Of a stretch of 44,418 nt of DNA, positions 1 through 7,874 are shown piece after piece. The notes below the pieces were generated by a model. The model was not told where the DNA came from, did no database searches, and was given only the letters and a program-made list of their open reading frames with translations. Position 1 is the stretch's first letter. Every line of letters begins with the position of its first letter. Origin of the DNA: Actinomycetes bacterium. GTDB taxonomy: Bacteria > Actinomycetota > Acidimicrobiia > Acidimicrobiales > RAAP-2. Made by a program: the position numbers and the translations under genes. The stretch covers positions 1 to 44,418 of the forward strand of contig JAJZAC010000011.1 in assembly GCA_021799615.1 (NCBI GenBank), in the 5' to 3' direction.

Positions 1-677
1 ACGATGGCGCCGTCCGTGACGGCGACGAGGCCCACCGCCACCAGCCGGGGGCAGGCAGCCACCGCATCGCCCACCGAGGCCGCCGGCGTGTCGGCGCCGA
101 GCTCGACGACCTCGAAGCCCGACCAGCGCACCAGGTCGGCCACGATGGCGACGGGCAGCCCGTGGAGCTCGCCGGCGGGCGCAGCCAGGACGACGACGCC
201 CCGTCGTCGACCGCGTCGGGCGAACCGCGGGCCGAGCCTGGCGATGAGGCGGCTGGCCGTGGCCGTGGCCCGATGCTCCTCGGCCACCCCGAGGGTGCCC
301 GCTTCCCACCGGTCGCCGATGCGCTCCATCGCCGGCACGAGCAACCCCAGGTGGACCTGCTCGGGTGGGGCGCCCTGTCCGAGGCTGGTCTCGACGAGGT
401 CCCAGGCCGCCGCCTCGTCCCCGGCGACCAGGCGGTCGGCCAGGCGGGTCACCTGGCGGGCGGTCGCCGGCCCGGCGGCGCCGGCACCGGACGGCCTCCG
501 GCCCGGCGGCCCGGGTGGCTCCAGGCGGTCGAGGTCCGCCTCGCGCACGACCCACTGGTTCCCGTCGCGGCGGGCCGGCAGCCTGCCGGTCCGTACGTAA
601 CGGTAGGCCGTCATGTAGTGCACGCCGAGCCGGTCGGCAGCCTGCTGGAGGGTCAGCTCGCCCCGGTCGTCGTCCAT
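1..677 (-). CDS. CarH/LitR-like cobalamin-binding transcriptional regulator (C-terminus outside window)
   Basis: Read on the minus strand from an ATG at 677; 225 codons are visible before the window edge. Residues about 7-50 form an excisionase/MerR-type helix-turn-helix (LTLQQAADRLGVHYMTAYRYV). Residues about 75-150 form a helical cobalamin cap with the CarH signature W-x9-EH (W124, E134-H135). A Rossmann-like B12 domain starts near residue 160. Its lower-ligand motif reads E170-L-H172-G-L-P, so the ligand histidine is present but the usual final Gly of ExHxxG is Pro. Family knowledge: CarH proteins bind adenosylcobalamin, repress in the dark and release DNA in light. The gene diverges from an epoxide-hydrolase-like gene across a 151-bp region with an AT-rich inverted repeat. 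Light sensing is inferred; a non-photoresponsive B12 sensor is the alternative. Confidence 0.85.
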   Translation of the reverse strand, partial: MDDDRGELTLQQAADRLGVHYMTAYRYVRTGRLPARRDGNQWVVREADLDRLEPPGPPGRRPSGAGAAGPATARQVTRLADRLVAGDEAAAWDLVETSLGQGAPPEQVHLGLLVPAMERIGDRWEAGTLGVAEEHRATATASRLIARLGPRFARRGRRRGVVVLAAPAGELHGLPVAIVADLVRWSGFEVVELGADTPAASVGDAVAACPRLVAVGLVAVTDGAI

Positions 678-760
678 ACCCGTCCTGGGGCTCGGTGGTG
701 CACGGCAGCTCCTTCGGTGGGCCGCACGCCGGCCGCCGGCCAGGCCCATGTCCTCCCACG

Positions 761-776
761 AGTTTAGCAGTAAATA
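761..776. promoter_or_regulatory. Overlapping divergent -10 boxes with an AT-rich inverted repeat
   Basis: This is the only AT-rich patch between the CarH-like gene and the gene at 829. On the minus strand TAAACT (766 to 761) and on the plus strand TAAATA (771-776) fit -10 hexamers. Between them TTTA-gcag-TAAA (763-774) is a perfect inverted repeat. A protein bound here would cover both promoters, as expected for an autoregulated MerR-family repressor. Operator function is inference. Confidence 0.45.
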
Positions 777-828
777 CAGCGCCGGCGACCCCGCACTACC
801 CTCGGCAGCGAGGCCGGGAGGTGGCGCG

Positions 829-1203
829 ATGGACGGTGCCGAGCTGGTGGTGCGCAGGTTCTGTGAGGCGGCGTCGAGCCGGGACGTCGAGCGTATGGCG
901 GCGCTGCTGGCCGAGGACGTGGTGTACCACAACATGCCGATGGACCCCGTGGTGGGGTTGGCCGCGACCGTCGAGCTGCTGCACACGTTCATGGACGGAT
1001 GCGACGAGGTCTCGTTCGGCATCCGGGGCCTGGCCGCTGCCGGGCACCTCGTGCTGACCGAACGCGTCGACTCGTTCGCCATCGGCGACCGGCGGCTGGA
1101 CCTCCCGGTCATGGGGGCCTTCGAGGAGGACGGTGGCCGGATCCGTGCCTGGCGCGACTACTTCGACCTCGCGCCGGTGCTCGGGTTCTTCGCCCCTGGT
1201 TGA
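829..1203 (+). CDS. Limonene-1,2-epoxide hydrolase-like protein (SnoaL fold)
   Basis: 124 aa, ATG at 829 chosen because a GGGAGG purine run lies just upstream (815-820). An in-frame ATG at 748 would add a residue stretch that looks non-coding. The small alpha+beta fold keeps the epoxide hydrolase active-site set of the LEH family: Tyr33 and Asn35 in YHN, Arg79 and Asp81 in ERVD, Asp110 in WRDYFD. These correspond to Y53, N55, R99, D101 and D132 of the Rhodococcus enzyme. Spacing Tyr-to-Arg (46 residues) matches exactly. It should add water to an epoxide; the substrate (terpene, carotenoid or steroid epoxide) is unknown. Its position opposite a CarH-like regulator makes light- or B12-linked control plausible. 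Confidence 0.85.
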   Translation: MDGAELVVRRFCEAASSRDVERMAALLAEDVVYHNMPMDPVVGLAATVELLHTFMDGCDEVSFGIRGLAAAGHLVLTERVDSFAIGDRRLDLPVMGAFEEDGGRIRAWRDYFDLAPVLGFFAPG

Positions 1204-1225
1204 CCAGCGGCCGCCGGGCCCCCCG

Positions 1226-1513
1226 TCAGCCGGCGTGTCCCGACCCGACGATGTCGGGGCGCCCGGTCCCGTGGGCGATCCACACGACGAGGACGGTCCG
1301 CGACTCCTCGTCGATCCGGTACACGATGCGGTAGTTGCCGGACCGTGCGGCCCGGTACCCGGTCAGCTCGCGTTGGAGCGGGAGCCCGGTGGTGTGGGGC
1401 CTGGTGGCCAGCCCGTCGGACAGCAGGGCGACGATCGAGGCGGCGACGGGGTGGACCATGGCGGAGATCCGGTCCGCCGCTTCGGGGGCGACCCGCACCT
1501 CCCAGGCGCTCAC
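1226..1513 (-). CDS. RelE/ParE-family toxin
   Basis: 95 aa, GTG start at 1513 overlapping the TGA of the upstream antitoxin by four bases (GTGA), so translation is probably coupled. The sequence has the compact RelE layout: N-terminal strand (WEVRVAPEAADRI), helices, then GYRAARSGNYRIVYRIDEESRTVLVVWIAH. The RxGxYRIVY core with basic residues and the final His are typical of RelE ribosome-dependent mRNA interferases. ParE-like gyrase toxins share this fold, so the molecular target is not settled. It forms a type II toxin-antitoxin operon with the gene at 1510-1785. The order antitoxin first, toxin second is the usual one. Confidence 0.88.
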   Translation of the reverse strand: MSAWEVRVAPEAADRISAMVHPVAASIVALLSDGLATRPHTTGLPLQRELTGYRAARSGNYRIVYRIDEESRTVLVVWIAHGTGRPDIVGSGHAG

Positions 1514-1785
1514 CGGTGCTCGATTCGGTCGGCCAGGGCCGCCGGGTCGAGCCCGCCGGATGCGAGGGCGGCTTCGGCCCGGGCGACGGCGGGGAGCGCT
1601 GACGGATCGCCGAGCACGTCGAGCGTCTCCTCCAGGGACTCGAGCTCCGACGGGCTGATCAGCACCGCCGAGCTCCGCCCGTCACGGGTCAGCACGACGC
1701 GGTCGTGACGTCGCTCGACCATGGCCACCAGGTCCGCCAACCGCCTCCGGGCTTCGTCGACCGTCACCGTCCGCACCTCGTCCAC
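1510..1785 (-). CDS. Phd/YefM-family antitoxin
   Basis: 91 aa from the GTG at 1785. The longer frame opens further upstream but its extra residues do not look like protein. The N-terminal half (VTVDEARRRLADLVAMVERRHDRVVLTRDGRSSAVLIS) is the Phd/YefM DNA-binding fold. The C-terminal half (LEETLDVLGDPSAL...) is the flexible toxin-neutralising tail. There is no ribosome binding site, but GATACT (1797 to 1792) sits 6 nt before the GTG, which suggests a leaderless transcript. Family members bind the toxin and repress the operon. A GTG at 1776 is the alternative start. Confidence 0.86.
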   Translation of the reverse strand: MDEVRTVTVDEARRRLADLVAMVERRHDRVVLTRDGRSSAVLISPSELESLEETLDVLGDPSALPAVARAEAALASGGLDPAALADRIEHR

Positions 1786-1797
1786 GCCCCCAGTATC
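1786..1797 (-). promoter_or_regulatory. -10 box of the Phd/RelE operon (leaderless)
   Basis: GATACT at 1797-1792 on the minus strand, followed by six bases and then the GTG start at 1785. This fits a -10 hexamer whose transcription start coincides with the first codon. No convincing -35 is visible. Confidence 0.4.
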
Positions 1798-1904
1798 TCG
1801 CCCGCGGCTGCGGGTCCGGTGCTGGTGCCCGGCGCAAGGTGTCCCCGTCCGCATCTGGTTGCCGCTCTGCGTGAACTTGCAGCTACCCAACGTCAATCCT
1901 CCGG

Positions 1905-1916
1905 TACCGTAGTGCG
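1905..1916 (+). promoter_or_regulatory. -10 box of the TetR gene (leaderless)
   Basis: TACCGT at 1905-1910 lies six bases before the ATG at 1917. No Shine-Dalgarno sequence precedes that ATG. The arrangement matches the other TAnnnT boxes in this window. Confidence 0.4.
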
Positions 1917-2627
1917 ATGGTTGATGTTCCTCCCGGCGACGGCGAGCAGCCCGCGCCGCCGCCCCCGACCGGCCGCCGCTACGGCGGCCTCACGCCCGAG
2001 GAGCGCCGGGCCGCCCGGCGGTCCCGGCTCGTCGCCGCCGCGCTGGAGCGCTTCTCGGCGGACGGCTACGCCAACACGACGATCGAGAGCATCTGCTCCA
2101 AGGCCGGCGTGACGGCCCGCCACTTCTACGAGGAGTTCGGCTCCCGGGAGGAACTGCTGCGCGCCGTGTTCGACGAAGCGGTCGAGCACGCGGCCGAACG
2201 GATCCTGCACGCGCTCGAGGTGGCCACCGAACGCTCGCTCGGGCTCGAGGCCCGGGTGCGCTCGGGAGTCGACGCCTTCGTCCATGCCTTTCTCGACGAC
2301 CCGCGCCGGGCGCGCATCATGTGCCTGGAGACCATCGGCGTGAGCCGTGAGCTCGAGGGGCATCGGCGTGGCGCCATCCATGCCTTCGCCGCCATCCTCG
2401 AGTCCGACGCCCACAGCTTCGTGGACGTGGAGTCGACGCGCCGCGAGGACGTCACCCTCACGACGCGGGCACTGGTCGGCGGCATCAACGAGATCGTCGT
2501 CGACTGGATCCTGGCCGACGACCCGCCGCCTCTCGACGTGGTGTCGAGGGTCACCGCCAACATGTTCCTGGCTGTCATCGCCTACCGGCCGGGTGACGGA
2601 TCCCGCGCCGCCGGCCCGACCGCGTGA
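1917..2627 (+). CDS. TetR-family transcriptional regulator
   Basis: 236 aa, ATG start. A proline-rich 20-residue leader precedes a classical TetR N-terminal domain at about residues 28-85. It includes RLVAAALERFSADGYANTTI and the helix-turn-helix ICSKAGVTARHFYEEFGSREELL. The C-terminal ligand domain is all-helical with no recognisable ligand signature. It diverges from the Phd/RelE pair across 131 bp and converges on the RDD gene with only four bases between stops, so the natural target is not obvious from context. Family proteins are dimeric repressors released by a small ligand. The ligand and regulon here are unknown. Confidence 0.9.
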   Translation: MVDVPPGDGEQPAPPPPTGRRYGGLTPEERRAARRSRLVAAALERFSADGYANTTIESICSKAGVTARHFYEEFGSREELLRAVFDEAVEHAAERILHALEVATERSLGLEARVRSGVDAFVHAFLDDPRRARIMCLETIGVSRELEGHRRGAIHAFAAILESDAHSFVDVESTRREDVTLTTRALVGGINEIVVDWILADDPPPLDVVSRVTANMFLAVIAYRPGDGSRAAGPTA

Positions 2628-2631
2628 CCGG

Positions 2632-3372
2632 TCAGCGCACCTTGATGACGACGGTGTGCAGGGCCTTGTCGTGGAACCCCTGCCGCCGGGAGTCCCACAG
2701 GGGCGACAGGCCGCAGACCAGCGTGTAGAGCCCGGCGAGGGCGCTGAGCAGCGGGACCCACGACAGCACGATCCCCGGTGACAGGGCGAGGATGCGCATC
2801 CCGGCTCGTTGCGGGCCGATGGCCCCGCCGGAGGACGCGTCGCGCACGGTGATGCCCATGGCCATCATGCCGACCGTCTGCCCCTTCTCGCTGCCGTTCA
2901 GTACGGCGAAGTAGGCGATCTCCACCACGGCATCGATGATGGCGGCGATGGCCACCTTCACGCCGAGATGACCGCCGGTCACGCCCGTCGTGCCCAGCGC
3001 GGCGCTGAAGATGATCCCGAGCGGGATGAACAGGATCAGGCCGTCGATGATGATGGCCACCAGTCGCTGCCACCAGTCGGCCAGCGGCCGGCCCAGGACG
3101 TCCACCGGGCCGGGGACGCCCCCGTAGCCGTAGGGGGAACCGCCGGGAGGGCCGCCGTAGGGCGGCATCTGCCCGTAGCCCGGCGGCGCCTGCGGTGGTG
3201 GGCCGTAGCCCGGCGGCGCCTGCGGTGGCATCTGCCCGTAGCCCGGCGGCGCCTGCGGCGGTGGGCCGTAGGGGGGCGGCGCCTGCGGTGGTGGGCCGTA
3301 GGGGGGCGGAACCTGGGGCACTCCTCCGGACGGGGGCTGCTGATCCGGTGGAGGAGGTGAGGTGTCGCTCAT
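2632..3372 (-). CDS. RDD-family membrane protein with proline/glycine/tyrosine-rich N-terminus
   Basis: 246 aa, ATG at 3372 preceded by GGGGA about seven bases upstream. Residues 1-80 are a disordered Pro/Gly/Tyr/Gln tract built from five units of about ten residues such as PPGYGPPPQA. Residues 85-246 are an RDD domain. Three hydrophobic segments are visible: LVAIIIDGLILFIPLGIIF; a second around VAIAAIIDAVVEIAYFAVL; and a third near PGIVLSWVPLLSALAGLYTL. The start of the domain has the conserved Arg (WWQRLVA) and Asp (IIDGL). Its role is unknown; family members are placed in transport or ion homeostasis. Such Pro/Gly-rich tails are common on actinobacterial RDD proteins. Confidence 0.9.
   Translation of the reverse strand: MSDTSPPPPDQQPPSGGVPQVPPPYGPPPQAPPPYGPPPQAPPGYGQMPPQAPPGYGPPPQAPPGYGQMPPYGGPPGGSPYGYGGVPGPVDVLGRPLADWWQRLVAIIIDGLILFIPLGIIFSAALGTTGVTGGHLGVKVAIAAIIDAVVEIAYFAVLNGSEKGQTVGMMAMGITVRDASSGGAIGPQRAGMRILALSPGIVLSWVPLLSALAGLYTLVCGLSPLWDSRRQGFHDKALHTVVIKVR
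3151..3309 (-). repeat. Coding tandem repeat, five units of about 30-33 bp
   Basis: Inside the RDD gene, about five units of 30-33 bp encode alternating PPGYGPPPQA and PPGYGQMPPQA type decapeptides. The copies are nearly identical in DNA, so the number could change by slippage or unequal recombination without breaking the frame of multiples of three. Confidence 0.8.
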
Positions 3373-3609
3373 CGTGGTCCCCGATCTCTTCTGGCCGCCT
3401 CGTGCCGCGACCCAATGTGCCCTGCACGCGATCATTGCACGGGTGATGGCCCGTCGGCGCGTTCCCTCCTGCCGGGGCGCCACGCGGCGGGCCGGCGAGC
3501 GGTCTACTCTCACCCACCGGCCGGGCGACGACAGGAGCGAGGTGGACGAGGAGATGCGGCGGAGCGGCGTCATCGGCGGGGAGGGCCCGCCATCGGGGAG
3601 GACGCCGCG

Positions 3610-4782
3610 GTGAACGTCGTCGACGTGATCCTCCTCCTCGTGGTGGCACTGGCCGCCGTCGAGGGCCTGCGACTGGGCGCGGTCCTGCAGGTCCTGTCGT
3701 TCGGCGGGTTCTGGATCGGGATGTTCCTCGGTGCCTTGCTGGCCTCCGTCACGGCGGGCCACGTCCAGGGGACGACGGCGCGGGCGGTGATCGCGCTGGC
3801 CACCATGCTCGGCGTCGCCATGCTCCTCGGTGCCGCCGGCCGCTACGCGGGCACCAGCCTGTTCCGGCGGGTGCACCGGACGAGGCTCGGCGGGGTCGAC
3901 TCGGCCCTTGGCGTCGGAGTGTCGGTGGCCGCGTCGTTGCTCGCGGTATGGCTGTTGGCCAGCACCCTGGCCAGCAGCAGCTCGCTCGGCCTCAACGCCG
4001 CGATCTCCGGGTCCTCGATCGTGCGAGCGCTGGACAGGATCCTGCCGGCACCGCCCTCGGTCTTCGCCCAGGTCCAGCACTTCCTGTCCGACGAGGGTTT
4101 CCCGTCCGTCTTCGCCGAACTACCGCCGCTGGCCGCCGGCCCTGTGCCGTTGCCGTCCACCGCCGAGGTCGACGCGGCCGTGCAGGCGGCAGGACCGTCG
4201 ACGGTCAAGATCGTGGGTGTGGGGTGTGGCCAGATCCAGGAGGGGTCAGGCTTCGTGGTGGCCCCCGGGCTGGTGGTGACCAACGCGCACGTCGTCGCCG
4301 GCATCGCCCACCCGCAGGTGGAAGATCGCACCGGTGCCCACCAGACGACGGTGGTGCTCTTCGACCCGTCGTTCGACCTGGCCATCCTGCGGGTCGCCAA
4401 TCTCGGGGACCCGAGCCTGCAGCTCGATCCCGGCACGGTGCCCCGGGGCACGGGCGCCGTCGTCCTGGGCTACCCGGGGGGCGGTCCCTTCACCTACGGC
4501 CCGGCCGGCGTCCTGGCCGAGTTCCAGGCACAGGGGCGTGACATCTACGGCCAGGGGCTGACCGTCCGTGACGTCTACGAGATCCAGGCGGTCGTACGCC
4601 CGGGGAATTCGGGCGGTCCTCTGGTGACGCCGTCCGGCACCGTCGTCGGGGTCGTGTTCTCCCGGTCGACCACCAATTCGGACATCGGGTACGCGCTGGC
4701 GTCACCCGGCGTCCTCCAGCGGGTCGACAAGGCGATCTCCTCGGTCTCGCCGGTGGGCACCGGCGCCTGCATCGTGGGCTGA
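3610..4782 (+). CDS. MarP-like membrane-anchored serine protease (CvpA domain plus trypsin-like domain)
   Basis: 390 aa. GTG at 3610 is chosen because GGGGAGG (3595-3601) lies eight bases upstream and the protein then begins directly with a transmembrane segment. Residues 1-130 are a CvpA-type region with about four transmembrane helices. Residues about 195-390 are a chymotrypsin-fold protease with catalytic His227 (TNAHVVAG), Asp256 (SFDLAIL) and Ser334 (RPGNSGGPL). Cysteines before the protease domain (GVGCGQ) and at the extreme C-terminus (GACIVG) match the disulfide that stabilises Mycobacterium tuberculosis MarP. MarP acts in the periplasm and supports acid and oxidative stress tolerance by processing cell-wall hydrolases. 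The same role is inferred here. The GH15 gene follows 73 bases later. Confidence 0.92.
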   Translation: MNVVDVILLLVVALAAVEGLRLGAVLQVLSFGGFWIGMFLGALLASVTAGHVQGTTARAVIALATMLGVAMLLGAAGRYAGTSLFRRVHRTRLGGVDSALGVGVSVAASLLAVWLLASTLASSSSLGLNAAISGSSIVRALDRILPAPPSVFAQVQHFLSDEGFPSVFAELPPLAAGPVPLPSTAEVDAAVQAAGPSTVKIVGVGCGQIQEGSGFVVAPGLVVTNAHVVAGIAHPQVEDRTGAHQTTVVLFDPSFDLAILRVANLGDPSLQLDPGTVPRGTGAVVLGYPGGGPFTYGPAGVLAEFQAQGRDIYGQGLTVRDVYEIQAVVRPGNSGGPLVTPSGTVVGVVFSRSTTNSDIGYALASPGVLQRVDKAISSVSPVGTGACIVG

Positions 4783-4843
4783 CCGCGGCGCCGACCGGGT
4801 CGCCCGCGACACGGCGCGACCGGCGCGACCAGCGCCGTCCGGC

Positions 4844-4855
4844 TAGACAGAGTGG
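4844..4855 (+). promoter_or_regulatory. Possible -10 box of the GH15 gene (leaderless)
   Basis: TAGACA at 4844-4849 is followed by six bases and the GTG start at 4856, which has no ribosome binding site. The last position is A rather than the T seen in the other boxes, so support is weaker. Confidence 0.3.
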
Positions 4856-6811
4856 GTGGCACTCCCCCTCGAGGACTACGGCATCATCGGCGATCTGCAC
4901 ACGGCGGCGATGGTCGGCCGTGACGGTTCCATCGACTGGTTGTGCCTGCCCCGGTTCGACTCGCCCGCATGCTTCGCCAAACTGCTGGGCGACGAGCAGC
5001 ATGGATCGTGGCGCCTGGCGCCGAAGGGCGCCACCCGCGCCACCCACCGCCGCTACCTGGGCGACTCGCTGGTCCTCGAGTCGGAGTTCGTCACCGACGA
5101 GGGGACGGTGCGGGTCACCGACTGCATGCCGATCCGTCGCGAGCACGCCGAGGTGGTCCGGCTGGTCGAGGGCGTCCGGGGCCGGGTGACGATGGAGATG
5201 CACCTGGCCATGCGGTTCGGCTACGGGCAGGTGGTCCCGTGGGTCCGCCGCCTCGACGGGACGCTCACCGCGGTGGCGGGACCGGACGGCCTCTCGCTGT
5301 GGACGCCGGTGCACACCCGCGGCGCCGACATGACCACGGTGGCGGAGTTCACCGTGGCCGAGGGCCAGCGGGTCCCCTTCTCCCTGGCCTGGTTCCCGGC
5401 GAACCGGGAGCCGCCCCGGCCCGTCGACGCCGTCTACGCCATCGAGGACACCGAGCAGTGGTGGTCCGACTGGGTCGCCCAGTGCAGCTACCAGGGTGAC
5501 CACCGGGACGCCGTGGTGCGGTCGCTCGTGACCCTGAAGGCCCTGACCTACGAGCCGACGGGCGGCATCGTCGCCGCCGCCACCACCTCGCTCCCCGAGA
5601 CACTCGGCGGCGGGCGGAACTGGGACTACCGCTACTGCTGGCTGCGCGACGCCACCCTCACCCTCGAGGCGCTGATGCGGGGCGGGTTCTTCGAGGAGGC
5701 CCTGGCATGGCGCGACTGGCTGCTGCGGGCGGTGGCCGGCGACCCGTCCCAGATGCAGATCATGTACGGGCCGGCGGGCGAGCGCCGCCTGGACGAGTGG
5801 CAGGCCGACTGGCTGCCGGGTTACGAGTCGTCGGCACCGGTGCGCATCGGCAACGCCGCCGCCGGCCAGTTCCAGCTCGACGTGTACGGCGAGGTCATGT
5901 CGGCCCTGTTCGAGGCGGCCCACGCCGGCGACACCGTGACCGCACCGGCCTGGGAGTTCGAGCGGGCCCTCATGACGTTCCTCGAGGACGGCTGGCGGGA
6001 GCCCGACGACGGCATCTGGGAGGTGCGCGGCCCACGGCGACACTTCACCCACTCCAAGGTGATGGCGTGGGTGGCGGTGGACCGGGCCATCAGGACGGCC
6101 GCGATGTGCGGCACGGAGGGTCCGCTCGACCGGTGGCGGACCCTGCGCGACGAGATCCACGAGCAGGTGTGCGACCAGGGGTTCAACCCGGCGAAGGGGT
6201 CGTTCACCCAGTACTACGGGTCGGATGCCCTCGACGCCAGCCTCCTCATGATCCCCCTGGTGGGGTTCCTGCCCGCCACCGACCCGCGGGTGCGGGGGAC
6301 GATCGAGGCGGTGGAGCGGGAGCTGATGGACGGTGGGTTCGTCCTCCGCTACCGGACGGTCGACACCGGCGACGTGGACGGGCTGACCGGCCGTGAGGGC
6401 GCCTTCCTGGCCTGCTCCTTCTGGATGGCCGACTGCCTGGCCATGATCGGCCGCGAGCACGACGCCCATGCCATGCTCGATCGACTGCTGGCGCTCCGGA
6501 ACGACCTCGGGCTGCTCTCCGAGGAGTACGACCCGGTGGCCGGGCGGCTCGTCGGCAATTTCCCCCAGGCGTTCTCCCACGTCTCGCTGGTGAACTGCGT
6601 GTCGAAGCTGTCGGGAGCGGAGCACCCGGTGATGCACCCCAGCACCGTGGACCGCACCCGCCGGGGGATGCACCGTTCCGCCTCGGGTACGGGCCGGTTG
6701 CACCTGGCGGGCAAGGTACCCGCGGCCAGGCCACGGCGGACCCTCCACGGCAACCGCCCCACTGGCGGGACCGGGCCGGAGGCGACCGGACCGGAGGTGG
6801 CGGGACGGTGA
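4856..6811 (+). CDS. Glycoside hydrolase family 15 protein (glucoamylase/trehalase type)
   Basis: 651 aa, GTG start without a ribosome binding site. The N-terminal beta-sandwich starts with YGIIGDLHTAAMVGRDGSIDWLCLPRFDSP, the hallmark of bacterial GH15 enzymes. The (alpha/alpha)6 barrel follows from about residue 215. Catalytic acids are recognisable: Glu389 in GIWEVRG (general acid) and the EEYDP motif at 556-560 (general base). No signal peptide is visible, so the enzyme should act in the cytosol on glycogen, maltodextrin or trehalose. The last 40-50 residues are a Pro/Arg/Gly-rich extension beyond the family core. The following gene is a glucose dehydrogenase 13 bases downstream, consistent with glucose release and oxidation. 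Glucoamylase versus trehalase cannot be decided by eye. Confidence 0.93.
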   Translation: MALPLEDYGIIGDLHTAAMVGRDGSIDWLCLPRFDSPACFAKLLGDEQHGSWRLAPKGATRATHRRYLGDSLVLESEFVTDEGTVRVTDCMPIRREHAEVVRLVEGVRGRVTMEMHLAMRFGYGQVVPWVRRLDGTLTAVAGPDGLSLWTPVHTRGADMTTVAEFTVAEGQRVPFSLAWFPANREPPRPVDAVYAIEDTEQWWSDWVAQCSYQGDHRDAVVRSLVTLKALTYEPTGGIVAAATTSLPETLGGGRNWDYRYCWLRDATLTLEALMRGGFFEEALAWRDWLLRAVAGDPSQMQIMYGPAGERRLDEWQADWLPGYESSAPVRIGNAAAGQFQLDVYGEVMSALFEAAHAGDTVTAPAWEFERALMTFLEDGWREPDDGIWEVRGPRRHFTHSKVMAWVAVDRAIRTAAMCGTEGPLDRWRTLRDEIHEQVCDQGFNPAKGSFTQYYGSDALDASLLMIPLVGFLPATDPRVRGTIEAVERELMDGGFVLRYRTVDTGDVDGLTGREGAFLACSFWMADCLAMIGREHDAHAMLDRLLALRNDLGLLSEEYDPVAGRLVGNFPQAFSHVSLVNCVSKLSGAEHPVMHPSTVDRTRRGMHRSASGTGRLHLAGKVPAARPRRTLHGNRPTGGTGPEATGPEVAGR

Positions 6812-6824
6812 GGGTGGAGGCCGG

Positions 6825-7874
6825 GTGAAGGCGCTCACCGTCATCCCCGGCACTGCGGGGTCGGCCCGGCTCGACGACGTCGCAGAGCCGCCGGACGACG
6901 ACGGTCTGCTGCTGGTCGAGACGTTGGCCGTCGGCGTGTGCGGGACCGATCACGAGATCCTGTCGGGGAACTACGGCTGGGCGCCCGAGGGGAGGGACCG
7001 CCTGGTGCTCGGTCACGAGTCCCTCGGCCGCGTGGTCGACGCCCCGGACGGCTCCGGGCTGGCCGCCGGCGACCTGGTCGTCGGCATCGTGCGACGGCCC
7101 GACCCGGTTCCCTGCGCCAACTGCGCGGTGGGCGAGTGGGACTTCTGCCGCAACGGCCGCTACACGGAGCGGGGGATCAAGGAGCACGACGGGTACTGCT
7201 CCGAGCGGTACCGGATCGACCCGGCCTTCGCCGTGAAGGTGGACGCGTCGCTCGGGGTCAACGGCGTGCTGCTCGAGCCGGCCAGTGTGGTGGCCAAGGC
7301 GTGGGAGCAGGTGGAGCGGATCGGCGGCCGGGCCCACTTCGCCCCGAAGACGGCGGTGGTCACCGGGGCCGGCCCCATCGGCCTGCTCGCCGCCCTCATG
7401 GGTGTCCAACGGGGCATCGACGTCCACGTCCTCGACCGGGTGACCTCGGGACCGAAACCCGACCTGGTGCGGGCCCTCGGCGCCGAGTACCACACGGGCG
7501 CCATCGAGGACGCGGTGGACGCGCCCGACGTGGTCATCGAGTGCACCGGGGTCGACTCGCTCGTCTTCGACGCCCTCGACCACGTCGGCCCCGGAGGGGT
7601 CGTGTGCCTGACCGGTGTGTCGTCGGGCGGGCGGCGGATAACGGTCGACGGTGGGACGCTCAATCGGACCATGGTCCTGGAGAACGAGGCGGTGGCCGGT
7701 TCGGTGAACGCCAACCGGCGCCACTACGAGGCCGCCGCCGACGCGCTGGCCGCCGCCGACCACGACTGGCTGGCCCGGTTGGTGTCGCGGCGGGTGCCCC
7801 TCGAGAAGTGGCACGACGCGCTCGATCCGGAGGACGACGACGTGAAGGTGGTGATCGAGGTGCAACCGTCGTGA
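6825..7874 (+). CDS. Zinc-dependent glucose 1-dehydrogenase (medium-chain dehydrogenase family)
   Basis: 349 aa, GTG start with GGAGG a few bases upstream. It resembles archaeal-type glucose dehydrogenases. The catalytic zinc region is GVCGTDHEIL with GHESLGRV. A cysteine-rich loop (CANCAVGEWDFC) follows, then ERGIKEHDGYCSERY typical of this subgroup, and a Rossmann fold with GAGPIGLLAA near residue 180. It oxidises glucose to gluconolactone with NAD(P)+. It follows the GH15 gene and overlaps the next gene by four bases (GTGA), so the three look like one operon. Another aldose could be the substrate. Confidence 0.88.
   Translation: MKALTVIPGTAGSARLDDVAEPPDDDGLLLVETLAVGVCGTDHEILSGNYGWAPEGRDRLVLGHESLGRVVDAPDGSGLAAGDLVVGIVRRPDPVPCANCAVGEWDFCRNGRYTERGIKEHDGYCSERYRIDPAFAVKVDASLGVNGVLLEPASVVAKAWEQVERIGGRAHFAPKTAVVTGAGPIGLLAALMGVQRGIDVHVLDRVTSGPKPDLVRALGAEYHTGAIEDAVDAPDVVIECTGVDSLVFDALDHVGPGGVVCLTGVSSGGRRITVDGGTLNRTMVLENEAVAGSVNANRRHYEAAADALAAADHDWLARLVSRRVPLEKWHDALDPEDDDVKVVIEVQPS

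Noticed and set aside
4490-6853. A 787-codon open frame antisense to the GH15 gene
   Set aside because: The sense strand encodes a complete GH15 enzyme with catalytic residues. The antisense product is a composition artefact.
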